Shown piece after piece: positions 25,096-34,109 of a DNA stretch of 64,000 nt (position 1 is its first letter; the number at the start of each line of letters is the position of its first letter). This DNA is from JBIKWM01 sp044356305 (lineage in GTDB: Bacteria; Bacteroidota; Bacteroidia; UBA10329). The DNA is taken from the NCBI GenBank assembly GCA_044356305.1, contig JBIKWM010000006.1, positions 1-64,000 on the forward strand, written 5' to 3'. Under the pieces are notes generated by a model. It searched no databases and had not been told where the DNA came from. It saw only the letters and a program-made list of their open reading frames with translations. Both the position numbers and the translations under genes were made by a program.

Positions 25096-27342
25096 ATGAG
25101 CACTTTAGCCACCGAGGCCCTTACCACCATTGAAACTGCCAAAAAGTTGGGCCTTTTGCCTGATGAATTCGATAAGATCAAGGACATTCTGGGGCGCGTT
25201 CCCAATTTCACCGAGCTGAGCATCTACTCGGTGATGTGGAGCGAGCATTGCTCTTACAAGAACTCGATAAAATGGCTGAAGACACTGCCTCGCACCGGCA
25301 GTAAGCTGCTTGTTGAGGCAGGTGAGGAGAACGCTGGCCTGGTTGACATTGGCGATGGACTGGGTTGTGCCTTCAAGATTGAGTCGCACAACCACCCCAG
25401 TGCCTTGGAACCCTATCAGGGTGCGGCCACGGGCGTGGGCGGCATAAACCGCGACATTTTTACCATGGGTGCTCGGCCCATAGCACAACTCAACAGTCTG
25501 CGCTTTGGCAATCCGGACCTGGCCCGCACGAAGTGGCTGATGAAAGGGGTGGTAAAGGGCATTGGCGACTATGGCAACGCATTCGGCATTCCTACCGTTG
25601 GGGGCGAGGTTTATTTTGATGAGTGCTACAACCAGAACCCGTTGGTCAATGCCATGAGCGTTGGTCTGGTAAAAGCGGGCGAAACAGTGAGCGCCACGTC
25701 ATACGGAGCCGGAAATCCGGTTTTCATTGTTGGTTCGAGCACCGGCAAAGATGGCATCCATGGGGCCACCTTCGCCAGTGGTGACCTGACCGAAGATTCG
25801 GCCAAGGACCTGCCGGCAGTGCAAGTTGGCGACCCTTTCCAAGAGAAACTTCTGCTGGAAGCATCGCTCGAAGTGATAAAGAGCGGTGCTGTAATCGGGA
25901 TGCAGGATATGGGCGCTGCCGGTATAACCTGCTCGACCAGCGAGATGAGTGCCAAAGGCAAACACGGTATGGACGTTTACCTTGACCGTGTGCCTACCCG
26001 CCAACAGCACATGAAGGCGTGGGAGATACTGCTGAGCGAAAGCCAAGAGCGGATGCTGATCGTTGTGGAGAAAGGCCGCGAGAACGAAGTGCTCGCGATT
26101 TTTGATAAGTGGGACCTGAATTGTGTAGAGATAGGCGCTGTGACCGAGGGCGGAATTCTGCGCTATTACATGCACGGAGAGTTGGTGGCCGAGACCCCTG
26201 CCGACCCTTTGGTGCTGGGCGGTGGTGCCCCCGTGTACGAACGCGAGTATCGCGAACCGGCCTACTACGCGGAGTTCAAGAAATTTGATGTTGATACGGT
26301 GCCGGTGCCCGATTCCGATGGACTGAAAAAGGTGGCTGCACACCTCATTTCGCACCCGAACATCTGCTCGCGCAGGTGGGTCTATAATCAGTACGACAGC
26401 ATGGTGGGCACCGTGAACATGAGCACAAACGCCCCCAGCGATGCGGCCATTGTAGATGTGCGGGGCACCGGGAAGGCGCTAGCCCTGACTGTTGATTGCA
26501 ACAGCCGCTACATCCATGCCGACCCAGAGGTAGGGGCCATGATCGCTGTGAGCGAGGCCGCCCGCAACATCACCTGTTCGGGGGGTGTGCCTACGGGTGT
26601 GACCAACTGTCTCAACTTCGGAAATCCCTACAACCCCGAGGTGTATTGGCAATTTGTATGTGTGATCAAAGGGATGGGTGCAGCCTGTCGTAGATTCGAT
26701 ACACCTGTTACAGGCGGCAACGTGAGCTTTTACAACCAGAGCCAGGTGGGCGATCAGACCATCCCGGTATTCCCGACACCCACCATCGGCATGTTGGGCG
26801 TGCTCGAAAGCAAAGCGCACCGAATGACACTCGGTTTCAAGGAGGCGGGCCATCAGATCTACCTCATCGGTACACAGCGCAACGATCTGTCAAGCAGCGA
26901 ATATCTCTATTCATACTGCGGGATAAAGGCATCGCCTGCTCCCTACTTCAACCTCGATGAAGAAGCCCAGGTGCAGGATACCGTTCGCAGCCTCATCATG
27001 GAAGGTCTGATCGCCTCGGCCCACGATTGCAGCGATGGCGGGCTGTTCATCGCCCTGCTCGAAAGTGCCATGGTCAATAACCTCGGTTTCGATATTGAAA
27101 CGGATGATGAGATTCGTACAGATGCCTTCCTTTTCGGAGAATCTCAAAGTCGTGTTGTGGTATCGGTTGGCCCTGGTCAGCATGAGGCATTCATTGAGTT
27201 CATGGCTGCGGGCAACACAGATTTCTCGCTTCTTGGCGAAGTCTCGGGCAATGGAATGGCAACGATTGATGGCGAGGTGTTCGTCAACATTCAAGAGGCC
27301 CAATCGGTGTATGACAACGTCTTGGCCTCAAAACTCGATTAA
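25096..27342 (+). CDS. purL: phosphoribosylformylglycinamidine synthase subunit PurL, short form
   Basis: ATP-dependent amination of FGAR to FGAM in de novo purine synthesis. At 748 residues this is the short PurL, which lacks the fused glutaminase and PurS-like domains and so needs separate PurS and PurQ; neither is in the window. Motifs: SVMWSEHCSYKNS (N-terminal), ESHNHPSALEPYQGAATGVGG, GMQDMGAAGITCSTSEM and GGNVSFYNQS in the second half, and the late HDCSDGGLFIALLES. It is monocistronic in appearance, with a 99-bp gap to the next gene. Confidence 0.95.
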   Translation: MSTLATEALTTIETAKKLGLLPDEFDKIKDILGRVPNFTELSIYSVMWSEHCSYKNSIKWLKTLPRTGSKLLVEAGEENAGLVDIGDGLGCAFKIESHNHPSALEPYQGAATGVGGINRDIFTMGARPIAQLNSLRFGNPDLARTKWLMKGVVKGIGDYGNAFGIPTVGGEVYFDECYNQNPLVNAMSVGLVKAGETVSATSYGAGNPVFIVGSSTGKDGIHGATFASGDLTEDSAKDLPAVQVGDPFQEKLLLEASLEVIKSGAVIGMQDMGAAGITCSTSEMSAKGKHGMDVYLDRVPTRQQHMKAWEILLSESQERMLIVVEKGRENEVLAIFDKWDLNCVEIGAVTEGGILRYYMHGELVAETPADPLVLGGGAPVYEREYREPAYYAEFKKFDVDTVPVPDSDGLKKVAAHLISHPNICSRRWVYNQYDSMVGTVNMSTNAPSDAAIVDVRGTGKALALTVDCNSRYIHADPEVGAMIAVSEAARNITCSGGVPTGVTNCLNFGNPYNPEVYWQFVCVIKGMGAACRRFDTPVTGGNVSFYNQSQVGDQTIPVFPTPTIGMLGVLESKAHRMTLGFKEAGHQIYLIGTQRNDLSSSEYLYSYCGIKASPAPYFNLDEEAQVQDTVRSLIMEGLIASAHDCSDGGLFIALLESAMVNNLGFDIETDDEIRTDAFLFGESQSRVVVSVGPGQHEAFIEFMAAGNTDFSLLGEVSGNGMATIDGEVFVNIQEAQSVYDNVLASKLD

Positions 27343-27441
27343 AAAAATGCGTTATCGTCACTCCGGTATTATCCAAATAATTGACTTTTTGGACAGTGGT
27401 AAAGAGCCGGGCGACCTCAAATCCATCCTTATTTTCCTCAG

Positions 27442-28305
27442 ATGAGCACATTCAAGTCGTTTGACCCCAAGGAGATACCGCAACCCAAGTTGCACGGTCT
27501 GTTGCTTTCGAGTGTGGCCCCTCGACCCATTGCATTTGCCAGCACTGTCGATGCAGATGGCAGGCCCAATCTGGCCCCCTTCAGTTTTTTCAATGTGTTC
27601 AGTTCAAATCCGCCCATCTGCATATTCAGCCCTGCCCTGCGTGGCCGCGATGCTACAACCAAACACACCCTCGATAATGTAAAGGTGGTGCCAGAGGTGG
27701 TGATCAACATCGTCAATCATGCCATAGTGCAGCAATGCAGTCTTGCCAGTGCCGAATTCGACCTTGGAGTCAGCGAGTTCGAAAAAGCAGGGCTCACGGG
27801 CTTGGCATCTCAAAGGGTGCGGCCGCTGCGCGTGGCCGAATCGCCCGTTCAATTGGAATGCAAGGTGAACAAAGTGATAGCACTTGGCGATAAGGGCGGT
27901 GCAGGGAATCTTGTCATATGCGAAGTATTGCTGATGCATGTGAATGAAGAGGTACTTAACGCGGATGGCCGTATCGACCAGCAACGTATTGACCTCGTGG
28001 CGCGCCTTGGAAACGACCACTATTGCCGTGCCTCGGGCGCAGCCCTCTTTGATGTGCCGAAACCTGGCACCCGCAACGTGATCGGGTTTGATGGGCTACC
28101 GCCATCGGTTCGCAACAGCCCGGTGCTATCGGGCAATGATCTGGCCATGTTGGCCAATTGTGAGCCATTGGTCACCCTGACTGAGACTTCTTCCCTACCC
28201 TACTCCACAGACATGGCCGCGACCCATTCCCTGGCAAAACAGCACTTGGCCGCAAACGATGTTTCAGGTGCCTGGACCACACTCCTTTCTTCCATCAGAA
28301 AATGA
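27442..28305 (+). CDS. flavin reductase family (FMN-binding split barrel) protein
   Basis: A 287-residue protein of the flavin reductase-like family, which binds FMN in a split barrel. Typical features are SSVAPRPIAFASTVDADGRPNLAPFSFFN (the flavin loop, with the central residues near 25-50), CIFSPALRGRD and VVINIVNHAI. Bacteroidota members of this length carry a C-terminal extension of about 80 residues, as here. Substrate is unknown. Its stop overlaps the start of the next gene by 4 bp (ATGA), which suggests coupled translation with a secreted beta-propeller protein of unrelated type. Confidence 0.85.
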   Translation: MSTFKSFDPKEIPQPKLHGLLLSSVAPRPIAFASTVDADGRPNLAPFSFFNVFSSNPPICIFSPALRGRDATTKHTLDNVKVVPEVVINIVNHAIVQQCSLASAEFDLGVSEFEKAGLTGLASQRVRPLRVAESPVQLECKVNKVIALGDKGGAGNLVICEVLLMHVNEEVLNADGRIDQQRIDLVARLGNDHYCRASGAALFDVPKPGTRNVIGFDGLPPSVRNSPVLSGNDLAMLANCEPLVTLTETSSLPYSTDMAATHSLAKQHLAANDVSGAWTTLLSSIRK

Positions 28306-30842
28306 ATATCATGATACGCTCACTTGTCCTATTTCTACTGGCATCGGCAACGGCCAGCGCCCAGATTATGCAGCGGCCTGAGGCCGTTTCCGTACCGGGC
28401 ACCGATTACTCCACGTTGCACCGGGCCATGAGCGAATACTACGCTACGAACGGCACCAAACGCGGGGGCGGCTACAAACAGTTCAAAAGGTGGGAGTGGT
28501 TCGTTGGTCAAAGGGTTGATAGCAGTGGCCAGATGCCCAGCGGTTTTGAACTGCTGCGCGAGGTGGAGCGCACCAACATGCTGCGCGGATTCCGTAGCGA
28601 GGGCGATTGGACAGCCATCGGGCCCATCGGTTCACCATCGGCCATCATTGGCTATCCGGCCCATGGCATCGGGAGAATCACAGGGCTTGCATTCCATCCA
28701 ACCGATAGCAACATCATGTGGACCGGTGCACCCGCAGGCGGCCTTTGGCGCACCACCGACAATGGCGACAATTGGCAGAACATGACCCCCGACTGGCCCA
28801 ATCTGGGCGTGGGCGACATTGTGATTAACCACCTTCACCCCGATACCATGTATCTGGCCAGTGGCGATGGCAGCGTGAGTGACACATACAGCTACGGCCT
28901 GCTACGGTCGGCCGATGCAGGCACAACTTGGGAGCCTACGGGCCTGACATACAACATACCAGATGGGATCAACTTCCGGAGGTTGGCCCTCGATCCGCTG
29001 CAGCCGCACGTGATGCTGGCGGCCACCAACGATGGACTGAAACGGTCAGTTAACGCGGCTCAGGATTTCGTGGAGGTGGCCAGCGGACACTACACTGATG
29101 TGCAATGGATGCCCGGCCAGAGCGATACGGTATTTGCCAGTACGTTCAGCTCTGGCGGCACCGCCAAGCTGTTCAGGAGCACCGATGGGGGCATAACATG
29201 GACCATGATCCAGGGCCTGCCAGGCAACAATGCCGGAAGGATAAAAGTACGCATGAGTCCGGCCGCACCCCGAAGGGTGTACGCGCTCATCAGCAACAAT
29301 CAGTCGGCATTCCGTGGTCTGTGGCGCAGTGACGATGCCGGACAGACCTTTCAACAGATGGCGACCAGCCCCAACCTGTTCGGATGGGAAGGTGATGGCA
29401 GCGACAGCGAAGGCACCGCTTGGTATGCCATGGACATGGCCGTTTCGAATGTCAATGCCGATGTGATAGTGGTAGGAAGTGTGAGCCCATGGATCAGTAC
29501 TGATGGTGGGGCCACGTTCCTTCCATACGGACATTGGAGCGGAGGTAGCGCACCTTACGTACATGCCGATCAGCACCGTTTGGCCTTCCACCCCATCACT
29601 GACCGATTCTATTCGGCCAATGATGGGGGTCTGTTCCGCAAGGCGTGGACCTTCAACGGGTTCGATATTCGGAGCAACGGGATGAACATCACACAGTTCT
29701 ACCGCATGAGCCATGGCACACAGGACCCCGACCGTATACTGGCCGGATGTCAGGACAACGGTACACACCGTTGGCTCAATGGCACTTGGACCATTGTATA
29801 TGGGGGCGATGGCATGGAGGCCCTTATCCATCCCACCAATGGCAATGTGATGTATTGCACAACGCAGGGCGGCACATTCCACCGCAGCACCGATGCAGGC
29901 TTCAGTTTCTCTAATGATCTGAGTCCCAACGGTGGAAATGGCCAATGGGTGACCCCGTTCCTGCTCGACCCAAGTGGCGAACCTGTGATATATGCCGCAT
30001 GGTCAAATCAGGTGTTCCGCAGCGATGACAACGGCAGCTCGTGGTTTGAGTTCTCTACTGTATTGGCCGGGGGCGATGTGACCAACATGCGCATTGCCGA
30101 AAGCAATCCCGATGTGATGTACGTCACCACCGGAACCCGAGTGTACCGCACCAGCGACCTTGGCGGCACGTGGGACAACATCAGTGTCGGGCTGCCCAGC
30201 TTTGTGAACCTGACCGGTCTGGCCATCGACCCGTTTGATGCAAACACTGTCTGGATAACTTACAGCGGCTACACAGACGGCAAGAAAGTGTACCGCAGCA
30301 CCGATGCAGGAGAGACGTGGCAGAACATGTCGTTCGACATGCCCAACCTGCCCGCCAACTGTGTGATCATGGAAAAGAGCCCCGAGGGCGGGGTGTATGT
30401 GGGCACCGATGCAGGAGTATTCTATTGGCAGGAGGGTGCCACTGAATGGATTCCCTTTATGAACAACCTGCCTAACGTGATAGTGAGCGATATGGAACTC
30501 AGCGAAGTGGCCCAGAAACTGCGCATAGCAACCTACGGCCGTGGCATTTGGGAATCTCCGCTCATGCACGGTTTCAATATCGGGGTGAACGAAGGCATTG
30601 CAAAGCCCGAAAGACTGAGCATCAGCCCGGTGCCTGCCAACCAGAGCATCAGCATAAATGTACCCGAAGGCCTGATAGGAAAGCCGTTTCAACTGTGCGA
30701 TGCATACGGCCACATCGTCCGCACGTTCAGCCCGAAAGGAACAAAAGAGACCATGGATGTGCGCGACCTGAAACAGGGCACCTATTTCATCAGCACCAGC
30801 GATGTCAAGGCCCCAGTTGGGAAATTCCTGGTCGTAAGGTGA
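28302..30842 (+). CDS. T9SS-exported sortilin/BNR-repeat beta-propeller protein
   Basis: An 846-residue secreted protein with signal peptide (SLVLFLLASATASAQ). Repeated Asp-box-like motifs of the form STDGGxTW or STDAGxTW occur at about residues 153, 210, 290, 350, 535, 590, 625 and 670, the signature of VPS10/sialidase-type propellers. The last 85 residues form a type A sorting domain (SISPVPANQSISINV to KFLVVR). Such proteins bind or process surface polymers, but no catalytic residues are recognised. The start at 28302 overlaps the previous stop; ATG 28311 is an alternative. Confidence 0.85.
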   Translation: MNIMIRSLVLFLLASATASAQIMQRPEAVSVPGTDYSTLHRAMSEYYATNGTKRGGGYKQFKRWEWFVGQRVDSSGQMPSGFELLREVERTNMLRGFRSEGDWTAIGPIGSPSAIIGYPAHGIGRITGLAFHPTDSNIMWTGAPAGGLWRTTDNGDNWQNMTPDWPNLGVGDIVINHLHPDTMYLASGDGSVSDTYSYGLLRSADAGTTWEPTGLTYNIPDGINFRRLALDPLQPHVMLAATNDGLKRSVNAAQDFVEVASGHYTDVQWMPGQSDTVFASTFSSGGTAKLFRSTDGGITWTMIQGLPGNNAGRIKVRMSPAAPRRVYALISNNQSAFRGLWRSDDAGQTFQQMATSPNLFGWEGDGSDSEGTAWYAMDMAVSNVNADVIVVGSVSPWISTDGGATFLPYGHWSGGSAPYVHADQHRLAFHPITDRFYSANDGGLFRKAWTFNGFDIRSNGMNITQFYRMSHGTQDPDRILAGCQDNGTHRWLNGTWTIVYGGDGMEALIHPTNGNVMYCTTQGGTFHRSTDAGFSFSNDLSPNGGNGQWVTPFLLDPSGEPVIYAAWSNQVFRSDDNGSSWFEFSTVLAGGDVTNMRIAESNPDVMYVTTGTRVYRTSDLGGTWDNISVGLPSFVNLTGLAIDPFDANTVWITYSGYTDGKKVYRSTDAGETWQNMSFDMPNLPANCVIMEKSPEGGVYVGTDAGVFYWQEGATEWIPFMNNLPNVIVSDMELSEVAQKLRIATYGRGIWESPLMHGFNIGVNEGIAKPERLSISPVPANQSISINVPEGLIGKPFQLCDAYGHIVRTFSPKGTKETMDVRDLKQGTYFISTSDVKAPVGKFLVVR

Positions 30843-31928
30843 TCAGTTCACCAGCTTGAACACCAGTTCCTTCAGGATATCATCGGCCTCGGTGCTCACA
30901 TTGTCGATGCCTTTGAAATGTGCATCGGCCGTGCGCAGGTGCCTGATAACAAGTTGAAGTTTGCGAGTGGTGTAGGCCCGTGCGGCAGTCTGATAGCTGC
31001 GCAGCACATACGGATTGATACCGGCTCTCCGGGGCAGTTCATCGTTGCTCACCCCTCGTTTCTGTAGGTTCTGCAACAGCATAACCTTGAAATAGAAATT
31101 GAAAAGCGATGCCACCACCATGGGCAATGGATGCTCTTTCTGATTCTGCCCAAAATAGAGGATGATCCGGTTGCTACGGGTCACATCGCGGCCGGCAAGT
31201 GCATCGGTCAGCTCGAACACGTTGTAGTCCTTGCTGATGCCGATGTAACGCTCCATCACATCAGGTGTGATCATGCCACCGTTGGGCATGTGTATGCGCA
31301 GTTTGATGAACTCATTGTGTATGCGCGACAGGTCGTTGCCCATGTGCTCGGCCAACAGGGCCGATGTGCGCTGGTCCATGCCAAAGCCCATCTCTTTGGC
31401 GTGTGCGAAAATCCACTCTGGCATCTGGTAGTCGCGCACCTTGTCGAAGGTGAGAAATACGCCCTGCTTCTCTGTGGCCGCCTTCATCTCCTTGCCCGCC
31501 CTGTAGCGGGTGTCGAGTTTCTTGTACTTGTGGCAGAGCACAAGCACAGTGCTCGGGGTAGGGCTCTCAAGGTAAAGTTGCAGCGGGCCCTTCTTCGCAT
31601 CCGTATCGGGGGCGCTGTCATCATCCTCCTCCTTGCGGCCAGAAACGAGTCCCTTCAGTTTCTGCGCCTCCTTCACTATCACCACCATGCGCTCGCTCAT
31701 CATCGGGTAGCGCCTGGCCTCAGCCACCACGGTGGTCACATCGGTGTCTGGCCCATAAACCACAGTCTGATTGAAACTGCGCTCAGCCTCGGGCAGAGCC
31801 TTCTCCTCAATGAGGTCGCTGATCAGATCAATGAAAAATGGCTCTTCGCCTTGCAGGAAGTACACTGGGCGGAACACGCCCTTGTTCAGCTCGGCCAAGG
31901 TCTGCTTCAGATCCATCCTTTCGGGCAA
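30843..31928 (-). CDS. holA: DNA polymerase III subunit delta
   Basis: Clamp-loader subunit that opens the beta sliding clamp. The protein is 361 residues, normal for Bacteroidota HolA. Recognisable parts are the N-terminal PVYFLQGEEPFFIDLISDLIEE, the central GNDLSRIHNEFIKL and the C-terminal helical collar. A charged insert, GRKEEDDDSAPDTDAKKG, near residue 98 interrupts the first domain. The gene follows amn by 3 bp and abuts the convergent propeller gene. Confidence 0.9.
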   Translation of the reverse strand: MPERMDLKQTLAELNKGVFRPVYFLQGEEPFFIDLISDLIEEKALPEAERSFNQTVVYGPDTDVTTVVAEARRYPMMSERMVVIVKEAQKLKGLVSGRKEEDDDSAPDTDAKKGPLQLYLESPTPSTVLVLCHKYKKLDTRYRAGKEMKAATEKQGVFLTFDKVRDYQMPEWIFAHAKEMGFGMDQRTSALLAEHMGNDLSRIHNEFIKLRIHMPNGGMITPDVMERYIGISKDYNVFELTDALAGRDVTRSNRIILYFGQNQKEHPLPMVVASLFNFYFKVMLLQNLQKRGVSNDELPRRAGINPYVLRSYQTAARAYTTRKLQLVIRHLRTADAHFKGIDNVSTEADDILKELVFKLVN

Positions 31929-31931
31929 ATG

Positions 31932-32702
31932 TCAGAAACGCAGGTGTTTCACTGTCTGACCCTGATTGATCAGCTGCTTGAGCGAACTGATGCCGATGCG
32001 CAGGTGCAGATCAACAAACTCCTCGGTCACCTTACGGTCGCTGGCCTCGGTCTTCACGCCTTCGGGAATCATGGGCTGGTCGCTCACCAGTAGCAGGGCC
32101 CCGGTGGGTATCTCGTTGCAGAATCCAACGGTAAACAGCGTGGCGGTCTCCATATCTATGGCCATGGTACGAGTGGTGCGCAAGTACTCTTTGAACTCCT
32201 CATCGTGCTCCCACACCCTGCGGTTGGTGGTGTACACGGTGCCGGTCCAATAGTCGCATTCGTAGTCGCGAATGGTTGTGCTCACGGCCTTCTGCAGGCT
32301 GAATGCCGGCAATGCGGGCACCTCCTGGGGCATGTAATCATCGCTGGTGCCCTCGCCACGTATGGCGGCAATGGGCAGTATCAGGTCGCCTATCTGGCTC
32401 TTCTTCTTCAGGCCTCCGCACTTGCCCAGGAACAGGCATGCCTTGGGCTGAATGGCGGTTAGCAGGTCCATGATAGTGGCCGCATTGGCACTGCCCATCC
32501 CGAAGTTGATGATGGTGATCTCATCGGCCGTGGCGGTGGTCATGCTGCGTTCGCGGCCACGCACCTCCACCCCGTGCTCGCGGGCAAATCGCTCTACATA
32601 ATTGGCAAAATTGGTCAGAAGCACATACTTGCCGAACTCCTCAAGTGGCACCCCGGTGTAGCGCGGCAGCCAGTTCTGTACAATCTCCTCTTTGGTACGC
32701 AT
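31932..32702 (-). CDS. amn: AMP nucleosidase (Bacteroidota short form)
   Basis: Hydrolyses AMP to adenine and ribose 5-phosphate, linking adenylate level to purine turnover. ATG 32702 gives 256 residues, against about 480 for the enterobacterial enzyme; it is the catalytic PNP/UDP-phosphorylase fold alone. Motifs are INFGMGSANAATIMDLL, FLGKCGGLKKKSQIGD and AIDMETATLFTVG (substrate-binding Glu). A TTG start at 32711 was rejected because a perfect -7 box, TACCTTTG, would overlap it. It is first in a unit with holA. Confidence 0.9.
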   Translation of the reverse strand: MRTKEEIVQNWLPRYTGVPLEEFGKYVLLTNFANYVERFAREHGVEVRGRERSMTTATADEITIINFGMGSANAATIMDLLTAIQPKACLFLGKCGGLKKKSQIGDLILPIAAIRGEGTSDDYMPQEVPALPAFSLQKAVSTTIRDYECDYWTGTVYTTNRRVWEHDEEFKEYLRTTRTMAIDMETATLFTVGFCNEIPTGALLLVSDQPMIPEGVKTEASDRKVTEEFVDLHLRIGISSLKQLINQGQTVKHLRF

Positions 32703-32708
32703 GACGGG

Positions 32709-32716
32709 CAAAGGTA
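32709..32716 (-). promoter_or_regulatory. -7 promoter box just before amn
   Basis: TACCTTTG on the minus strand is a perfect -7 consensus, ending 6 nt before the ATG at 32702. It decides the start against an upstream TTG and predicts a leaderless or near-leaderless amn-holA mRNA. Confidence 0.45.
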
Positions 32717-32828
32717 GGTGAGGTGCTTTTGAACATGATCATCATCATTCCCCTCTTCGCTTGCCCTGTTTACATTCACCGCACCTCACACTGGCCTGTA
32801 CATCGGGGCCATCATACTCATAATCATC

Positions 32829-33656
32829 ATGCTGCGCATACTCATCCCTACCGATTTCTCGCTAATGGCCCGCAGGGCAGCCGACTATGCCATCAGGCTG
32901 GCCGAGAACATTGATGCGGAGTTCACGCTGTTGCATGTTGATGCTGTGCCGCGCCCCAACTACGCTTTCATTGCCAAACTCGATGCGGTTTTGGAGGAGC
33001 AGGCCATGACCGCCCTGAACACCCTGGCAGAATCGCTAAAGGAGAGCACCGGATTTGCCGGGCGCATCCATACCGCCTGCGTACATGCCGAAGCGGTACG
33101 CGGCATTGGAGACTACGCCCGCGAGCATCACACTGACCTCATAGTGATGGGCACCAAGGGCGAGACGGTGATAAAGAACCGCATCTTCGGTAGTGTGGCA
33201 AGCGGAGTGCTCGAGCACGTTCACTGCCCATCGCTGTTCATCCCGGTCGATGCGCCCCAGGACAAACCCAAGAATATGGCCTTTGCCACCGACCTCACCG
33301 ACCTTGACCGCGAACTGCCTGAACTTATTTCGTTCGCGCGGTTCTTCAACGCCACTATACATGTGCTGCACGTGTACCCCGACACCATTAGGCCCGACAC
33401 CTTTGACGAGGAGCGCACTAAGCTGGCACTGGTTGCCCAGAATGACTACCCCGAAATCACTTTCACGGCTGTGATGGATGCCGACATCATTGCTGGCATT
33501 GACCGTTTCATACAGTCCGATGCCCCCGATATGCTGGCCATGTTCACCTATAAGAGCGGAGTGCTCAGTTTCCTGTTCGACACCAGCTACACCGAAGAGA
33601 TGACCTTTCACTCCCGTGTACCGTTGCTCGTCATGCGGAAGCACTTCGAGGACTGA
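32829..33656 (+). CDS. tandem-domain universal stress protein
   Basis: A 275-residue cytosolic protein with two Usp domains (about 1-140 and 145-275). The first has the full ATP-binding loop, MGTKGETVIKNRIFGSVASGV, of the Gly-2x-Gly-9x-Gly/Ser type. The second lacks it, ending instead with MFTYKSGVLSFLFDTSYTEEM, so only one nucleotide site is expected. Double-domain Usps like this are common in Bacteroidota and are usually linked to stress or slow growth. No regulator is adjacent. Confidence 0.85.
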   Translation: MLRILIPTDFSLMARRAADYAIRLAENIDAEFTLLHVDAVPRPNYAFIAKLDAVLEEQAMTALNTLAESLKESTGFAGRIHTACVHAEAVRGIGDYAREHHTDLIVMGTKGETVIKNRIFGSVASGVLEHVHCPSLFIPVDAPQDKPKNMAFATDLTDLDRELPELISFARFFNATIHVLHVYPDTIRPDTFDEERTKLALVAQNDYPEITFTAVMDADIIAGIDRFIQSDAPDMLAMFTYKSGVLSFLFDTSYTEEMTFHSRVPLLVMRKHFED

Positions 33657-33695
33657 ATGCAGTGGTTCTAAATTGACTATCAATTATTCTGCTGC

Positions 33696-34037
33696 ATGAG
33701 ATTGGAACACCGAAGCGATAAGGTTGCCCCTTTGCAGGTATTCCTTGTGCGGATGTTCCGTTACGGGCTGGTGGCCGGTGGAATCATCTTCATATCGTTG
33801 GCCGGAGGCACCATCGGGTATCGGCTGACGTGCGGTATCAGTTGGGTCGATAGTTTTTATATGGCCTCCATGATTCTGACGGGCATGGGCCCTGTGACAC
33901 AGGTTGATTCCGTGACCGGCAAGCTGTTCTCTTCCTTCTTCGCTCTCTATTCGGGCATCATGTTCCTCAGCGCTACCGCTGTGTTCCTGTCGCCATTGGT
34001 ACACAGGCTGATGCACATTCTGCATGTAGATAAGTGA
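33696..34037 (+). CDS. small two-helix membrane protein resembling a potassium-channel pore domain
   Basis: A 113-residue protein with two transmembrane helices (about 21-42 and 77-99) joined by a short re-entrant-like segment, the 2TM pore layout. The pore-loop region reads SWVDSFYMASMILTGMGPV. In potassium channels this place holds the filter TVGYGD; here residues 62-67 are TGMGPV, which keep two Gly but lack the GYG core. I believe it is a conserved family of unknown function, sometimes labelled ion channel. Whether it conducts ions is unknown. It follows the Usp gene by 39 bp on the same strand. Confidence 0.65.
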   Translation: MRLEHRSDKVAPLQVFLVRMFRYGLVAGGIIFISLAGGTIGYRLTCGISWVDSFYMASMILTGMGPVTQVDSVTGKLFSSFFALYSGIMFLSATAVFLSPLVHRLMHILHVDK

Positions 34038-34109
34038 ATCAGAACCCACTGATCTGCTCTGAGGGAACGTATCAGAGGATCCACTGGTGTTTTCAGGATC
34101 CTGAGGCTT

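Noticed and set aside
34038..34109. Bidirectional terminator between the channel-like gene and the lipoprotein gene
   Set aside because: An imperfect stem around two GGATCC sites is visible, but it has a bulge and no U-tract; too weak to call.
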